A DNA stretch of 64,000 bases from CAZHHM01 sp964532225 (GTDB lineage: Bacteria > Margulisbacteria > WOR-1 > JAKLHX01): positions 1-64,000 of the forward strand of contig CAZHHM010000005.1 of the NCBI GenBank assembly GCA_964532225.1, read 5' to 3'. Within the stretch, counting starts at the first letter, position 1, and each line of letters opens with the position of its first letter. Positions 1 through 8,858 of the stretch are shown piece by piece. The notes under the pieces were generated by a model. It saw nothing but the letters and a program-made list of their open reading frames with translations, was not told where the DNA came from and made no database searches. A program made the translations under genes and the position numbers.

Positions 1-430
1 TTTTAACGTCCTCCTCGCCCATATACACCCTGCATTTCAGCCCGAACAGGGCGGATACAGTGGCGGTGGCCACCCCGTGTTGTCCGGCACCTGTCTCGGC
101 GATTATCCTCTTCTTTCCCATTTTTTTCGCGAGAAGCACCTGTCCGAGGCAGTTGTTTATCTTGTGTGCGCCTGTATGGCAAAGGTCCTCGCGCTTTAAA
201 TAGACCTTATGTCCGTAAAGCCCTGAAAGTCCTGCGGCATGGTACAGTGGTGTCGGCCGGCCGGCATAATCCTTGAGGTATCCTTTCAGCTCCGCAACGA
301 AATCCCTATCCTTCCTGAAACGCATGTATGCTTGTTTAAGTTCGTTGACGCACGGCATAAGGGTCTCGGGCACGAAAGCGCCGCCGTATTTTCCAAAATA
401 GCCCTTTTTGTCCGGCTGTTTGTATTTCAT
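1..430 (-). CDS. trpB: Tryptophan synthase beta chain, 5' part only
   Basis: This is the N-terminal 143 codons of TrpB, the PLP enzyme that condenses indole with L-serine to make tryptophan. The window edge cuts it. The protein begins MKYKQPDKKGYFGKYGGAFV. It shows the PLP-lysine motif KREDLCHTGAHKINN followed by AETGAGQHGVATAT, both diagnostic of the family. The start at 430 is the natural family start. It is divergent from leuS across about 105 bases. No strong Shine-Dalgarno is visible, only a weak AGAGAG. The identity is secure. The C-terminal half and the remaining trp genes lie outside the window. Confidence 0.95.
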   Translation of the reverse strand, partial: MKYKQPDKKGYFGKYGGAFVPETLMPCVNELKQAYMRFRKDRDFVAELKGYLKDYAGRPTPLYHAAGLSGLYGHKVYLKREDLCHTGAHKINNCLGQVLLAKKMGKKRIIAETGAGQHGVATATVSALFGLKCRVYMGEEDVK

Positions 431-463
431 TTTGTAATATTTTCTCTCTCTTGGACTTCCTAC

Positions 464-504
464 TTTTGACCTTTACTTTCGACTTTTGACCTTTGACTTT
501 TGAC
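464..504. repeat. Tandem heptamer tract (YTTTGAC)n
   Basis: Six consecutive units, five of 7 bases and one of 6, follow the pattern TTTTGAC/CTTTGAC/TTTCGAC in the trpB-leuS divergent spacer. Most units contain a TTGAC core. The last unit plus the next base forms the TTGACT -35 box of leuS. The tract is strongly pyrimidine-biased on the plus strand. Confidence 0.8.
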
Positions 505-529
505 TTATTATATCACGCGCATATATAAT
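500..529 (+). promoter_or_regulatory. leuS promoter, leaderless type
   Basis: TTGACT (500-505), an 18-bp spacer and a perfect TATAAT (524-529) precede the leuS ATG at 536. Only six bases separate the -10 box from the start codon, so the predicted transcription start is at or next to the A of the ATG. There is no Shine-Dalgarno. Confidence 0.75.
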
Positions 530-535
530 AAATTC

Positions 536-2953
536 ATGCCTAAAGAATACGATTTCCGCCTCATCGAGAGCAAATGGGCCGAAACATGGGAAAAAGAAAA
601 GACATTTTCCGCTGCCAAGCCGGATAACAGGCCAAAATTCTACGACCTCGTTATGTTCCCCTATCCTTCAGGCGCCATACATATGGGCCATGTAAGGAAT
701 TACGCGATCGGCGATGTGATAGCAAGGTATAAGAGGATGAAGGGCTTCAACGTGCTTCACCCTATCGGCTGGGACGCTTTCGGCATGCCTGCGGAGAACG
801 CGGCGATCACCAACAATTCGCATCCTAAGGACTGGACCGAGCGGTGTATCGCGAGAATGAAGGTCCAGCTAAAGAAGCTTGGTCTCTCGTACGATTGGGA
901 CAGGGAGGTCACCACATGCAAAGAAGATTATTACATGTGGACGCAATGGCTATTCCTGCAGTTCTACAAGGCCGGCCTGGCCTACAGGAAAAGGGCCAAG
1001 GTGAACTGGTGCGAAAAATGCGAGACCGTATTGGCCAACGAACAGGCAAAAGAAGATAAATGCTGGAGATGTGATTCAAAGGTGCAGATAAAGGACCTTG
1101 AACAGTGGTTCTTCAGGATAACCGCTTACGCCGACAAACTGCTTGATGACATCGAAAAGCTTGACGGCTGGCCTGAAAGCGTAAGGATAATGCAGAGGAA
1201 CTGGATAGGCCGGTCTTACGGCACGAGCATTATTTTCAAGGTCGAAGGCTCTGACGAAAAGATCGAGGTCTTCACCACAAGGCCTGACACTCTGTTCGGA
1301 GTGACCTACATGACCCTTGCCCCCGAGAACCCTCTGACACTGAAGCTTTCGCACGGCAAACCGCAGCATGCCCTTGTAAAGTCGTATGTTGACAAAGTCA
1401 AGAAAGAAAAAGGCATCGCCGATAAAGGCACGACACAGGCAAGATCAGGCGAATTCACCGGCGCTTATGCCGTCAATCCCGTGAACGGCGACAGGGTGCC
1501 TATCTGGACATCGGACTATGTGCTCATGGATTACGGCACCGGCGCAGTAATGGCCGTGCCTGCCCATGATGAAAGGGACTTTGATTTCGCCAAGACCTTT
1601 GACCTGCCGATAAAGACCGTGATATCCCCCGACGGCAAAGCGTCAGATAGCGAGCCCCCTGCCGCAGCGTTCGTTGACGCCGGGATACTTGTTAGCTCAA
1701 AGCAGTTCAGCGGAATGGCAAGCGAAGAGGCAAAAGATGCTATTACTGAGTGGCTCAAAGACCAGGGCATTGGAAAGAAAGAGACCAACTACAAGCTCAG
1801 GGACTGGCTGATCTCAAGGCAAAGATACTGGGGGGCCCCCATCCCCATGGTCCACTGCGAAAAATGCGGTACAGTGCCGGTACCGGAAGATGAGCTCCCT
1901 GTCAGGCTGCCTTACGATGTGTCCTTCACGGGTGAAGGCGGGTCCCCTCTTTCAAAATGCGACGACTTCGTCAACACGGAGTGCCCTTCCTGCGGCGGTG
2001 CGGCAAAAAGAGAGACGGACACTCTGGATACCTTTAATTGTTCTTCGTGGTATTTCCTGAGATATACCGACCCTAAAAATCCCGACAGGCCTTTCTCCCC
2101 TGCCAACCTCAAGTACTGGATGCCTGTCGACCAGTACATCGGAGGCATCGAGCATGCCATACTGCATCTGCTCTACTCGCGCTTCTTCACCAAAGTACTC
2201 TTCGATCTGGGCCTTGTGCCCGTGGACGAGCCGTTCAAGAACCTCCTGACGCAGGGAATGGTCGTTAAGGACGGAGCGAAGATGAGCAAATCCAAAGGAA
2301 ATGTCGTGGATCCGGACTATATCATCGACAGGTACGGAGCGGATACCGCAAGGGTGTTCATACTTTTTGCCTCTCCGCCTGAGAGAGAGCTTGAATGGAG
2401 CGACAGCGGGGTCGAGGGAAGCTACAGGTTCCTCAACCGCGTATGGAAGCTCGTCAACGCGCATATTGAAGGCGCCTCAGGCAAGAGCCCTGCAGGCACC
2501 GAAAGGAACATGCACAAAGCGATAAAAGGAGTTACCGAGGACATCGAAAGGTTCTCTTTCAATACGGCGATCTCAAAGATAATGGAATACCTTAACAGTC
2601 TTTCGGATACCGGGACGGATAAAAAAAGCGCGGAAACACTTGTCCTTCTTATATCCCCTTTCGCGCCTTTCATGGCACAGGAGCTTTGGAGCCTGCTGGG
2701 TAACGGCACTGATGTGCTCTCCTGCCCCTGGCCGGTGTACGACCCGTCGCTTGCAGTAGCTGACAGGATAGAGGTCCCTGTACAGGTGAACGGGAAACTC
2801 AGGGAAAAGCTCACCGTGCCTGCGGGGACGGATGAAGCGACGATAAAGGAAATGGCCTTTGCCGCGGAAAAGATCAAGCAGTTCACTCAAGGCAAAGAGA
2901 TAGTGAAAGTGATATTTGCAGGCGGGAAATTGCTCAACATAGTGGTAAAGTAA
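536..2953 (+). CDS. leuS: Leucyl-tRNA synthetase
   Basis: This cytoplasmic class Ia synthetase charges tRNA-Leu. The 805 residues match the family length. The HIGH signature appears as HMGH (about residues 49-52) within PYPSGAIHMGHVRNY, and KMSKS lies at about 582-586. Cys pairs near residues 160-180 (WCEKC, CWRC) and later (HCEKC, ECPSC) match the usual zinc modules. The CP1 editing domain fills the middle. An in-frame TTG at 500 exists, but ATG 536 starts the conserved MPKEYDF N-terminus. It lies six bases after a TATAAT box without a Shine-Dalgarno, so the mRNA is probably leaderless. A GAF-ANTAR gene follows after one base, so the two are co-transcribed. Confidence 0.97.
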   Translation: MPKEYDFRLIESKWAETWEKEKTFSAAKPDNRPKFYDLVMFPYPSGAIHMGHVRNYAIGDVIARYKRMKGFNVLHPIGWDAFGMPAENAAITNNSHPKDWTERCIARMKVQLKKLGLSYDWDREVTTCKEDYYMWTQWLFLQFYKAGLAYRKRAKVNWCEKCETVLANEQAKEDKCWRCDSKVQIKDLEQWFFRITAYADKLLDDIEKLDGWPESVRIMQRNWIGRSYGTSIIFKVEGSDEKIEVFTTRPDTLFGVTYMTLAPENPLTLKLSHGKPQHALVKSYVDKVKKEKGIADKGTTQARSGEFTGAYAVNPVNGDRVPIWTSDYVLMDYGTGAVMAVPAHDERDFDFAKTFDLPIKTVISPDGKASDSEPPAAAFVDAGILVSSKQFSGMASEEAKDAITEWLKDQGIGKKETNYKLRDWLISRQRYWGAPIPMVHCEKCGTVPVPEDELPVRLPYDVSFTGEGGSPLSKCDDFVNTECPSCGGAAKRETDTLDTFNCSSWYFLRYTDPKNPDRPFSPANLKYWMPVDQYIGGIEHAILHLLYSRFFTKVLFDLGLVPVDEPFKNLLTQGMVVKDGAKMSKSKGNVVDPDYIIDRYGADTARVFILFASPPERELEWSDSGVEGSYRFLNRVWKLVNAHIEGASGKSPAGTERNMHKAIKGVTEDIERFSFNTAISKIMEYLNSLSDTGTDKKSAETLVLLISPFAPFMAQELWSLLGNGTDVLSCPWPVYDPSLAVADRIEVPVQVNGKLREKLTVPAGTDEATIKEMAFAAEKIKQFTQGKEIVKVIFAGGKLLNIVVK

Positions 2954-2954
2954 C

Positions 2955-3695
2955 ATGAAAAAGAGACCTTCTTCGGACAAGACAGGATCAAAAGCCCAGC
3001 TCAAGGCGCTTACCCTGATCAGCGACATGATCACCTCCAGCCTCGGCCTTGAGGAGATACTGAAAAGCATTGTCGACATCACGGCCCAGATGATGAAATC
3101 CAATATATGCTCTATACAGCTTATAGACGAGAAGAAAAAGGAGCTCATCATCAAGGCGACCCAAAGTATCAGCGAGGACTACATAAAGAAACCCCCTCTT
3201 AAGATCGGCGAAGGCATTGCGGGGAAGGTCGCTCTCGAGAACAGGCCTGCCGCGGTCGCGGACATATCCAAGGAACCCGAGTACAGGTTCAAGGACGTTG
3301 CCCGGAAAGAAGGCCTTTGCTCCCTTCTGAGCGTTCCCATGAGCTTCAGGGGAAAGGTCATAGGAGTACTCAACCTCTACACGAGCAAGCCGCATGCTTT
3401 CAGCGACAACGAGACGGAAATGCTGTCGTGCATAGCCAAGCTGGCCGCCGTGGCTATCGAGAACTCACGTCTTGTGATAAAATCTAATTCGATGCAGGAA
3501 GAGCTCCACGCTAGGAAACTGCTGGAGCGTGCCAAAGGCATATTGATGGCGGAGGAGAAGCTCACTGAAGAGCAGGCTTACCTGAAGATCCAGCGCTACG
3601 CTATGGACAACAGGAAAAGCATGAAAGAAGTATCCGAGGCCATAATACTTTCTTCCAGCATCAAAAAGAACACTGCACCAGGTTGTGCCGCGTAA
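2955..3695 (+). CDS. GAF-ANTAR antitermination regulator
   Basis: A 246-residue predicted cytoplasmic sensor and RNA-binding regulator. A GAF domain spans about residues 25-170 (for example SVPMSFRGKVIGVLNLY). An ANTAR domain follows at about 186-238 (LLERAKGILMAEEKLTEEQAY and following). ANTAR domains bind paired small-loop RNA hairpins and prevent transcription termination, often in nitrogen metabolism. No receiver domain is present, so the signal is probably a small ligand or redox state sensed by the GAF domain. It starts one base after the leuS stop and precedes gdhA, with two small hairpins in between. Domain identity is strong. The target and ligand are unknown. Confidence 0.88.
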   Translation: MKKRPSSDKTGSKAQLKALTLISDMITSSLGLEEILKSIVDITAQMMKSNICSIQLIDEKKKELIIKATQSISEDYIKKPPLKIGEGIAGKVALENRPAAVADISKEPEYRFKDVARKEGLCSLLSVPMSFRGKVIGVLNLYTSKPHAFSDNETEMLSCIAKLAAVAIENSRLVIKSNSMQEELHARKLLERAKGILMAEEKLTEEQAYLKIQRYAMDNRKSMKEVSEAIILSSSIKKNTAPGCAA

Positions 3696-3752
3696 GTAAC
3701 AAGGTCTGTTACCGGGAACGAAGTCGTACTCCCACCGATCGATAGGATATCG
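3696..3752 (+). promoter_or_regulatory. Two small hairpins between the ANTAR gene and gdhA
   Basis: GTAACA-AGGTC-TGTTAC (3696-3712) and CGAT-AGGAT-ATCG (3740-3752) form two short stems with similar AGG-containing loops in the gdhA leader. They directly follow a gene for an ANTAR RNA-binding protein. Canonical ANTAR sites have two six-base loops with A at position 1 and G at position 4. These loops count as five bases if the closing pair forms, so the match is imperfect. Confidence 0.35.
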
Positions 3753-3782
3753 CATGTACATGTGTTATTAAGGAGTAAGAAA

Positions 3783-5120
3783 ATGCCAGATAAAGTCCAG
3801 GAGTTCATGAAAAAAGTGGCTGACAGGAACCCCGGAGAGGTCGAGTTCCACCAGGCAGTGCATGAGGTCGTTTCATCTCTCATGCCCTACATCGAAAAGA
3901 ACCCGAAGTACGAAAAAGCAAAGGTCCTTGAAAGGGTCGTTGAGCCTGAGAGAGTGATCATGTTCCGCGTACCTTGGATGGACGATAAAGGCGAGGTCCA
4001 GGTCAACAGGGGCTTCAGGATAGAGATGAACTCGGCAATAGGCCCTTACAAGGGAGGGCTCAGGTTCCACCCCAGCGTGAACCTGGGAATATTAAAATTC
4101 CTTGCTTTCGAGCAGGTATTCAAGAACAGCCTGACCACGCTCCCGATGGGCGGAGGCAAAGGCGGTTCCGATTTCGACCCGAAAGGCAAGTCCGACAACG
4201 AAGTGATGAAATTCTGCCAGAGCTTCATGACCGAGCTTCAAAGACATATCGGCCCTGATACCGACGTGCCCGCCGGGGACATCGGTGTCGGAGGCAGGGA
4301 GATCGGTTTCCTGTTCGGGCAGTACAAAAGGCTGAGGAACGAGTTCACAGGAGTGCTGACGGGCAAATCCCTCAACTGGGGAGGCTCGCTCATCAGGCCT
4401 GAAGCTACGGGCTACGGCGCGACCTATTTCGCGGCAGAGATGCTCAAGACCAGGGGAGAATCGCTGAAAGGCAAGATATGCCTGGTCTCCGGGTCCGGCA
4501 ACGTGGCGCAATATACCGTTGAAAAGGTCAACCAGCTCGGCGGAAAATGCGTTACCCTTTCCGATTCGAACGGCTACATCTATGATCCGGACGGCATCGA
4601 CGAGAAGAAACTGTCCTTCGTGATGGAGCTTAAGAACATAAAGAGAGGCAGGATCAAGGAATACGCCGACAAGTACGGCTGCAAGTACATCGAAGGCAAG
4701 ACCCCGTGGGCGGAAAAAGGCGATATCGCCTTCCCGTCCGCCACTCAGAACGAGGTCAACGCAGATGACGCGAAACGTCTTGTAAAGAACGGCTGTGTCT
4801 GCGTCTCCGAAGGCGCCAACATGCCCTCGACACCGGACGCGGTCAAGGTGTTCCTCGACGCAAAGATACTTTACGGACCGGGAAAAGCGGCCAACGCCGG
4901 AGGCGTCGCCACCAGCGGGCTTGAGATGAGCCAGAACAGCATGAGGCTCTCCTGGTCAAGGGAAGAGGTCGACAAGAAGCTTCAGGGGATAATGAAGAGC
5001 ATACACGAGTCCTGCGTTCAGTACGGCAAGGAAGGAAGCTACATCAACTACGTGAACGGCGCGAACATCGCCGGTTTCGTGAAAGTGGCCGATTCCATGA
5101 TCGAGCAGGGATTGGTATAG
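3783..5120 (+). CDS. gdhA: NADP-type glutamate dehydrogenase
   Basis: This enzyme interconverts 2-oxoglutarate plus ammonium and glutamate. The 445 residues match the hexameric bacterial GdhA family. The catalytic lysine region PMGGGKGGSDFDPKGKSD is present, as is the DTDVPAGDIGVGGREIGF segment. The dinucleotide site follows as VSGSGNVAQYT. The start at 3783 is set by AAGGAG eight bases upstream and by the family N-terminus. A longer in-frame start at 3762 is less likely. It follows the GAF-ANTAR gene, which suggests control by antitermination (inference). A rho-independent terminator closes the unit. Confidence 0.96.
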   Translation: MPDKVQEFMKKVADRNPGEVEFHQAVHEVVSSLMPYIEKNPKYEKAKVLERVVEPERVIMFRVPWMDDKGEVQVNRGFRIEMNSAIGPYKGGLRFHPSVNLGILKFLAFEQVFKNSLTTLPMGGGKGGSDFDPKGKSDNEVMKFCQSFMTELQRHIGPDTDVPAGDIGVGGREIGFLFGQYKRLRNEFTGVLTGKSLNWGGSLIRPEATGYGATYFAAEMLKTRGESLKGKICLVSGSGNVAQYTVEKVNQLGGKCVTLSDSNGYIYDPDGIDEKKLSFVMELKNIKRGRIKEYADKYGCKYIEGKTPWAEKGDIAFPSATQNEVNADDAKRLVKNGCVCVSEGANMPSTPDAVKVFLDAKILYGPGKAANAGGVATSGLEMSQNSMRLSWSREEVDKKLQGIMKSIHESCVQYGKEGSYINYVNGANIAGFVKVADSMIEQGLV

Positions 5121-5140
5121 CGGGAAAAGTCAGTACCACA

Positions 5141-5171
5141 GGCCTCTCGCATAAGCGGGAGGCCTTTTTTT
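5141..5171 (+). terminator. Terminator after gdhA
   Basis: GGCCTCTCGC-ATAA-GCGGGAGGCC is followed by seven T residues. The stem has one internal mismatch. It abuts the convergent GH26 gene, whose stop codon lies in the T-tract edge. Confidence 0.9.
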
Positions 5172-6549
5172 ATTCTTCCATGAACCTTATATCGGAAAGA
5201 GTGACGGAGCCTCTAGGCTTAGGTCCTACCACCATAAAGTTTATCTTGTCCACAGGGATATTAATGATGAATGTCTTTAACTGACGGTCGGAAGCCGAAA
5301 AGTCGTACTCTTCGGTGACAGCATCTCCGCTGTATCCTGTCTTTATCATAAGAAGGGTCACATCGCCGTTCCTGGCCCCGCCCGACACATGGCCTGAAGG
5401 CCTGAAAGCCAGCTTGCCTTTTATCCTTTTTGAGAGTTTAAGGGCTACCCCGGGATCTCCCTGCCCGTCAAAGGAAAATGTGACCTCCGTAGCTCCCTGC
5501 ACGTCCTTGACCCCGCCTTCGGCGCCGTTAAACGTGCCGTCGACCCTTATCAGTCTGGAAAGAGGAATACCTCTTGCCATATCCGAGGTGTCAGCAACAT
5601 CCTCCTCTTCCACTTCCCTCTTTTGAACCCTTCTGCTTATCCCCTTGTCGCTTACCGCGTCACCCAGTACCTTATAATAACCGTTGCGCAGCCCCCAGCT
5701 CCTTGATATGCTGTCCTCTATCTTGTCGATGTCAAAATAGAAGAAAGGTATCCCCTTTGCAGCGCAGTAAGCCGGCAGTTTCCTGAGGAATTCCCTCTTG
5801 CCCTGGTCGCTTCCCCCGTTATTGAGGTCATACCCGGTCTCCGCTATGATGATAGGCTTGCCGGGATATGAAGCGTTGATCTTTGTTATGTCCTGGTCGA
5901 ACAGGGCGGCAGGGTCCGAAGGGTTTGCGCTCCAGTCAGCGCTGTAGCCGTCGATCCCGACGAGATCCACGTACTGGTCGCCCGGATAATACCTTGCAAA
6001 TGACGCGCTGTTGGCATTTATTGTCCAGACCCATTTCGCGTTCGATGCTCCCGCGGACCTGAATATGTCATGCACCCGTCTGTAGGCATCAACATATTTA
6101 TCGGGCTTGCCCTGCCAGGGATACCATCTCCATCCGAGGTCAGCGTTCATCTCGTGCGCGAAACTGAAGTAGAAGGGCTTTCCGTAGTCGGCCGCACCTC
6201 TGGCAAAGGCCATGAGATCGCCGTCAAGATCACCCCTTATGATCTTCTCGAGCGAGAAGGAACTGTCGTATTTTCCGCCCCAGCTCCAGGGCTCGAACTT
6301 GATGAAAGGGACTATCCCTTCCGAATCGAGCAGCTGGCATTGCTGGAGGGGGAAGATGAAACCTTTTTTTGCCGCATGGAAGAAGAGCACGCTCTGCAGC
6401 TTTACGCCCGTATTGTTCTCGTATTCGGCTATGGTCTTTCTGGTGGGGTTGTTGCCTATAAAGGCACCGTTGATCGCGCTTGAGTGGACAGGCGGGACCA
6501 GAAGCATGCACAGCAACAATGCGTAACAGATGGTTCTATGCCGTACCAT
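5170..6549 (-). CDS. Secreted GH26 beta-mannanase-like glycoside hydrolase
   Basis: A 459-residue exported protein. An N-terminal hydrophobic stretch ends near VPPVHSSA, which looks like a signal peptide. The catalytic region resembles GH26: an acid/base Glu in FSFAHEMNADLGWRWYPW and a probable nucleophile Glu in IIIAETGYD. The last 130 residues or so (from about RVDGTFNGAEGG) are beta-rich and look like an accessory carbohydrate-binding domain. ATG 6549 starts the signal peptide and lies seven bases after a TATAAT box with no Shine-Dalgarno. An in-frame extension to 6591 exists but is unlikely. Substrate (mannan or another beta-glycan) is not settled by sequence alone. Confidence 0.82.
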   Translation of the reverse strand: MVRHRTICYALLLCMLLVPPVHSSAINGAFIGNNPTRKTIAEYENNTGVKLQSVLFFHAAKKGFIFPLQQCQLLDSEGIVPFIKFEPWSWGGKYDSSFSLEKIIRGDLDGDLMAFARGAADYGKPFYFSFAHEMNADLGWRWYPWQGKPDKYVDAYRRVHDIFRSAGASNAKWVWTINANSASFARYYPGDQYVDLVGIDGYSADWSANPSDPAALFDQDITKINASYPGKPIIIAETGYDLNNGGSDQGKREFLRKLPAYCAAKGIPFFYFDIDKIEDSISRSWGLRNGYYKVLGDAVSDKGISRRVQKREVEEEDVADTSDMARGIPLSRLIRVDGTFNGAEGGVKDVQGATEVTFSFDGQGDPGVALKLSKRIKGKLAFRPSGHVSGGARNGDVTLLMIKTGYSGDAVTEEYDFSASDRQLKTFIINIPVDKINFMVVGPKPRGSVTLSDIRFMEE

Positions 6550-6556
6550 TAGGAAG

Positions 6557-6562
6557 ATTATA
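6557..6562 (-). promoter_or_regulatory. -10 box of the GH26 gene, leaderless type
   Basis: A perfect TATAAT on the minus strand ends seven bases before the ATG at 6549. No clear -35 box is seen. The predicted transcript starts at the initiation codon. Confidence 0.6.
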
Positions 6563-6644
6563 CTAGAAAGTCCGGTCATTCTGTTGCACATCGCTGTTTT
6601 CCTACTTATCTATATCGCAACATATCATTCTTGATTTCATTTCT

Positions 6645-6674
6645 TTGACTTTGGTAAAAACCGGGTGATATTAT
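6645..6674 (+). promoter_or_regulatory. Promoter of the radical SAM gene, leaderless type
   Basis: TTGACT (6645-6650), an 18-bp spacer, then TATTAT (6669-6674), six bases before the ATG at 6681. The geometry is identical to that of leuS, and no Shine-Dalgarno is present. Confidence 0.72.
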
Positions 6675-6680
6675 CATCTT

Positions 6681-8246
6681 ATGAGGGACAGGATCGCACA
6701 AGCTCTGAAAAATGTGGTAAAGCCTGCACGCTATATCGGGACCGAGCTCAACGCCGTAAAAAAGGACCATAAAGGGAAGACATCAGTTGCCCTCTCATAT
6801 CCCGACGCCTACGAGATAGGCATGTCGAACCTCGGCCTTCAGATACTATACAACCTCATTAATAAAAAGGATGAACTTGTTGCCGAGAGATTCTACGCTC
6901 CCTGGCCCGATATGGAAGCACAGCTAGTTGAGAACAAGGTTCCGCTCTTCACTCTGGAAACATGGAAGCCCGTAAAGGACTATGACATTATCGGCTTCTC
7001 TCTACAGAACGAGCTCACCTACACTAATCTCGTGAACATGCTGAAACTTTCGGGCCTTCCTCTCAGAAGTTCCGAAAGGAAGAACGTTAAGCCGCTCGTG
7101 ATAGCAGGCGGGGCCTGCACGTCAAACCCCTACCCTCTTATCGACTTCATCGACGCATTCGTTATAGGCGACGGGGAAGAAGCTGTCTTTGACATCATAG
7201 ATACATATAAAGAGACAAAGGATAAGCAAGAACTGCTGGGAAAGCTGTCCCTGGTCCCGGGAGTATACGTGCCGGGGTATAACACGATGAAGGACGCAGG
7301 CCGAAGGATAGTTAAGGACATAAATACCATAGATTATCCGGACAAGCCGATAGTCCCCTATCTTGAGGTGATCCACGACAGGGCACAGGTCGAGATAATG
7401 AGAGGCTGCCCCAGAAGGTGCAGCTTCTGCCACGCGGGCAAAGTGAACAAGCCTGTACGTCTGCTTTCTGCCGACAGGATCAAAGACCTTGCCAGGAAGA
7501 TCATCGCGAACACCGGGTACGAGGAAATATCTTTCGTATCGCTTTCCAGCAGCGACTATCCGGGATTGATCGACATAGCTAACGAGCTTGGGAAGGAATT
7601 CGCCAAGAAAAGGATCTCCATCTCGCTCCCCTCTCTCAGAGCGGATTCGCTGAAAAAGGACATGGCAAGCGAGATACAGAACGTAAGGCGCTCCGGAGTG
7701 ACAATTGCCCCGGAGGCAGGGACCCAAAGGCTGAGGGACGTGATACACAAAGACCTCACCGAAGAAAAGATACTTGATTCGGCAAGGACAATATTCTCCG
7801 GAGGGGCCAACAGGGCAAAGCTCTATTTCATGATCGGTCTGCCTACCGAGACCGATGAGGATATCGAGGGTATCGCCTCGCTTGCCGAAAAGATACTTAA
7901 AGAGGCAAAGAGCGTAAATCCCAGGGCGAGGATAACGGTCAACGTATCGACTTTCATACCTAAAAAGGAAACGCCTTTTGAGAACGAGAAAATGATAGGC
8001 CTTGATGAGATACGCCGCAGGCAGGACATCCTGAAAAGGGCCATAAAGAACAGGAATATCGACCTCAAATGGCATGATGCCGAGATGAGCCTCATAGAGG
8101 GGGCGTTCTCCACCGGCGGGCAGGAGCTGTGCGCCGTTCTTGAAAGCGCCGTGAACATGGGGGCCAGGTTCGATAACTGGGCCGAGCATTTCAAATACGA
8201 GATATGGGAGAAATCTTTTGGAGAGAATAAGGTTACGATACGCTAA
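6681..8246 (+). CDS. Radical SAM protein, TIGR03960-like
   Basis: A 521-residue radical SAM enzyme. The iron-sulfur motif is C243-x3-C247-x2-C250 in RGCPRRCSFCHAG. The N-terminal region (SYPDAYEIGMSNLGLQILY, then VIAGGACTSNPYPLIDFIDA) resembles the B12-binding-like module of this uncharacterised family. The downstream gene encodes the DUF2344 partner that always accompanies it, or is fused to it, in other genomes. The pair is thought to act on RNA or ribosome-related substrates, but the reaction is unknown. A near-consensus promoter sits six bases before the ATG. The 29-bp overlap with DUF2344 suggests translational coupling. Confidence 0.85.
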   Translation: MRDRIAQALKNVVKPARYIGTELNAVKKDHKGKTSVALSYPDAYEIGMSNLGLQILYNLINKKDELVAERFYAPWPDMEAQLVENKVPLFTLETWKPVKDYDIIGFSLQNELTYTNLVNMLKLSGLPLRSSERKNVKPLVIAGGACTSNPYPLIDFIDAFVIGDGEEAVFDIIDTYKETKDKQELLGKLSLVPGVYVPGYNTMKDAGRRIVKDINTIDYPDKPIVPYLEVIHDRAQVEIMRGCPRRCSFCHAGKVNKPVRLLSADRIKDLARKIIANTGYEEISFVSLSSSDYPGLIDIANELGKEFAKKRISISLPSLRADSLKKDMASEIQNVRRSGVTIAPEAGTQRLRDVIHKDLTEEKILDSARTIFSGGANRAKLYFMIGLPTETDEDIEGIASLAEKILKEAKSVNPRARITVNVSTFIPKKETPFENEKMIGLDEIRRRQDILKRAIKNRNIDLKWHDAEMSLIEGAFSTGGQELCAVLESAVNMGARFDNWAEHFKYEIWEKSFGENKVTIR

Positions 8247-8808
8247 GAGCGAAGAGGTGCGCTTCATAGGGCATCTCGATGTAGTCCGGCTGTGGGAAAG
8301 GGCCTTGCGGAGGACCGATCTTCCCTGCGCTTACAGCGAAGGCTTCAACCCCAGGCAAAAGATGTCGTTCGGCCCGCCGCTTCCTTTCGGGTTCACGTCG
8401 GAATGCGAGCTGCTCGACATAGGCTTTGAACGGTGGATATCCGCAAAGACTGTCATGGACAGGCTTAACGCCGCACTTCCATCAGGGATAAAAATACTCG
8501 AAGCAAAGAACGTTCTTTCAGCGGCCCCCGCCATATCTGCGGCGCTCAGGTTCGCCGAATACAAGGCGGACTGCGGAAATGACCTGTCGGACGAGATATC
8601 AGCGATACTTGCCAAAGAACACATAACGGTCAGAAGAAAGGACAAGGACGTTGATATCAGGCCTATGATAAAGCATCTCTCATGGGAGAACGGAGTGCTT
8701 TCGATAACAGTTCAGTGCGACAACTTCGGCTCAGTCAAAGGCGATGAGATCAAGGGGCTTTTCGCCTCATCAATGCTGTCCGGCCTTAAAAGAACACTGC
8801 TTGCATAA
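8218..8808 (+). CDS. DUF2344 radical-SAM-linked protein (TIGR03936-like)
   Basis: A 196-residue protein beginning at a TTG inside the end of the preceding radical SAM gene. GGGAG lies seven bases upstream of that TTG, which fixes the start. The motifs RYAKSEEVRFIGHLDVVRLWERALRR and YSEGFNPRQKMSFGPPLPFG are typical of DUF2344. It is the obligate partner of the TIGR03960 protein. Molecular function is unknown. It ends at a strong bidirectional terminator facing glnA. Confidence 0.85.
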   Translation: MERIRLRYAKSEEVRFIGHLDVVRLWERALRRTDLPCAYSEGFNPRQKMSFGPPLPFGFTSECELLDIGFERWISAKTVMDRLNAALPSGIKILEAKNVLSAAPAISAALRFAEYKADCGNDLSDEISAILAKEHITVRRKDKDVDIRPMIKHLSWENGVLSITVQCDNFGSVKGDEIKGLFASSMLSGLKRTLLA

Positions 8809-8841
8809 AAAAAGGGGACTGACCTTGTCCCCTCTTTTTTA
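8806..8841. terminator. Bidirectional terminator between DUF2344 and glnA
   Basis: AGGGGAC-TGACCTT-GTCCCCT is flanked by an A-run on one side and TTTTTT on the other, so it can end both converging units. Confidence 0.9.
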
Positions 8842-8858
8842 AATATCGGCCGAGCCGA

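Noticed and set aside
430..536. T-box or other amino-acid riboswitch upstream of leuS, and likewise upstream of thrS
   Set aside because: Both genes have -10 boxes six bases from the ATG, so there is no leader RNA to fold.
7122..8267. A 381-codon open frame antisense to the radical SAM gene
   Set aside because: It mirrors a well-supported conserved gene, has no family motif and no ribosome site. Other long antisense frames (for example 1952-2464, 22722-23738) were dropped for the same reason.
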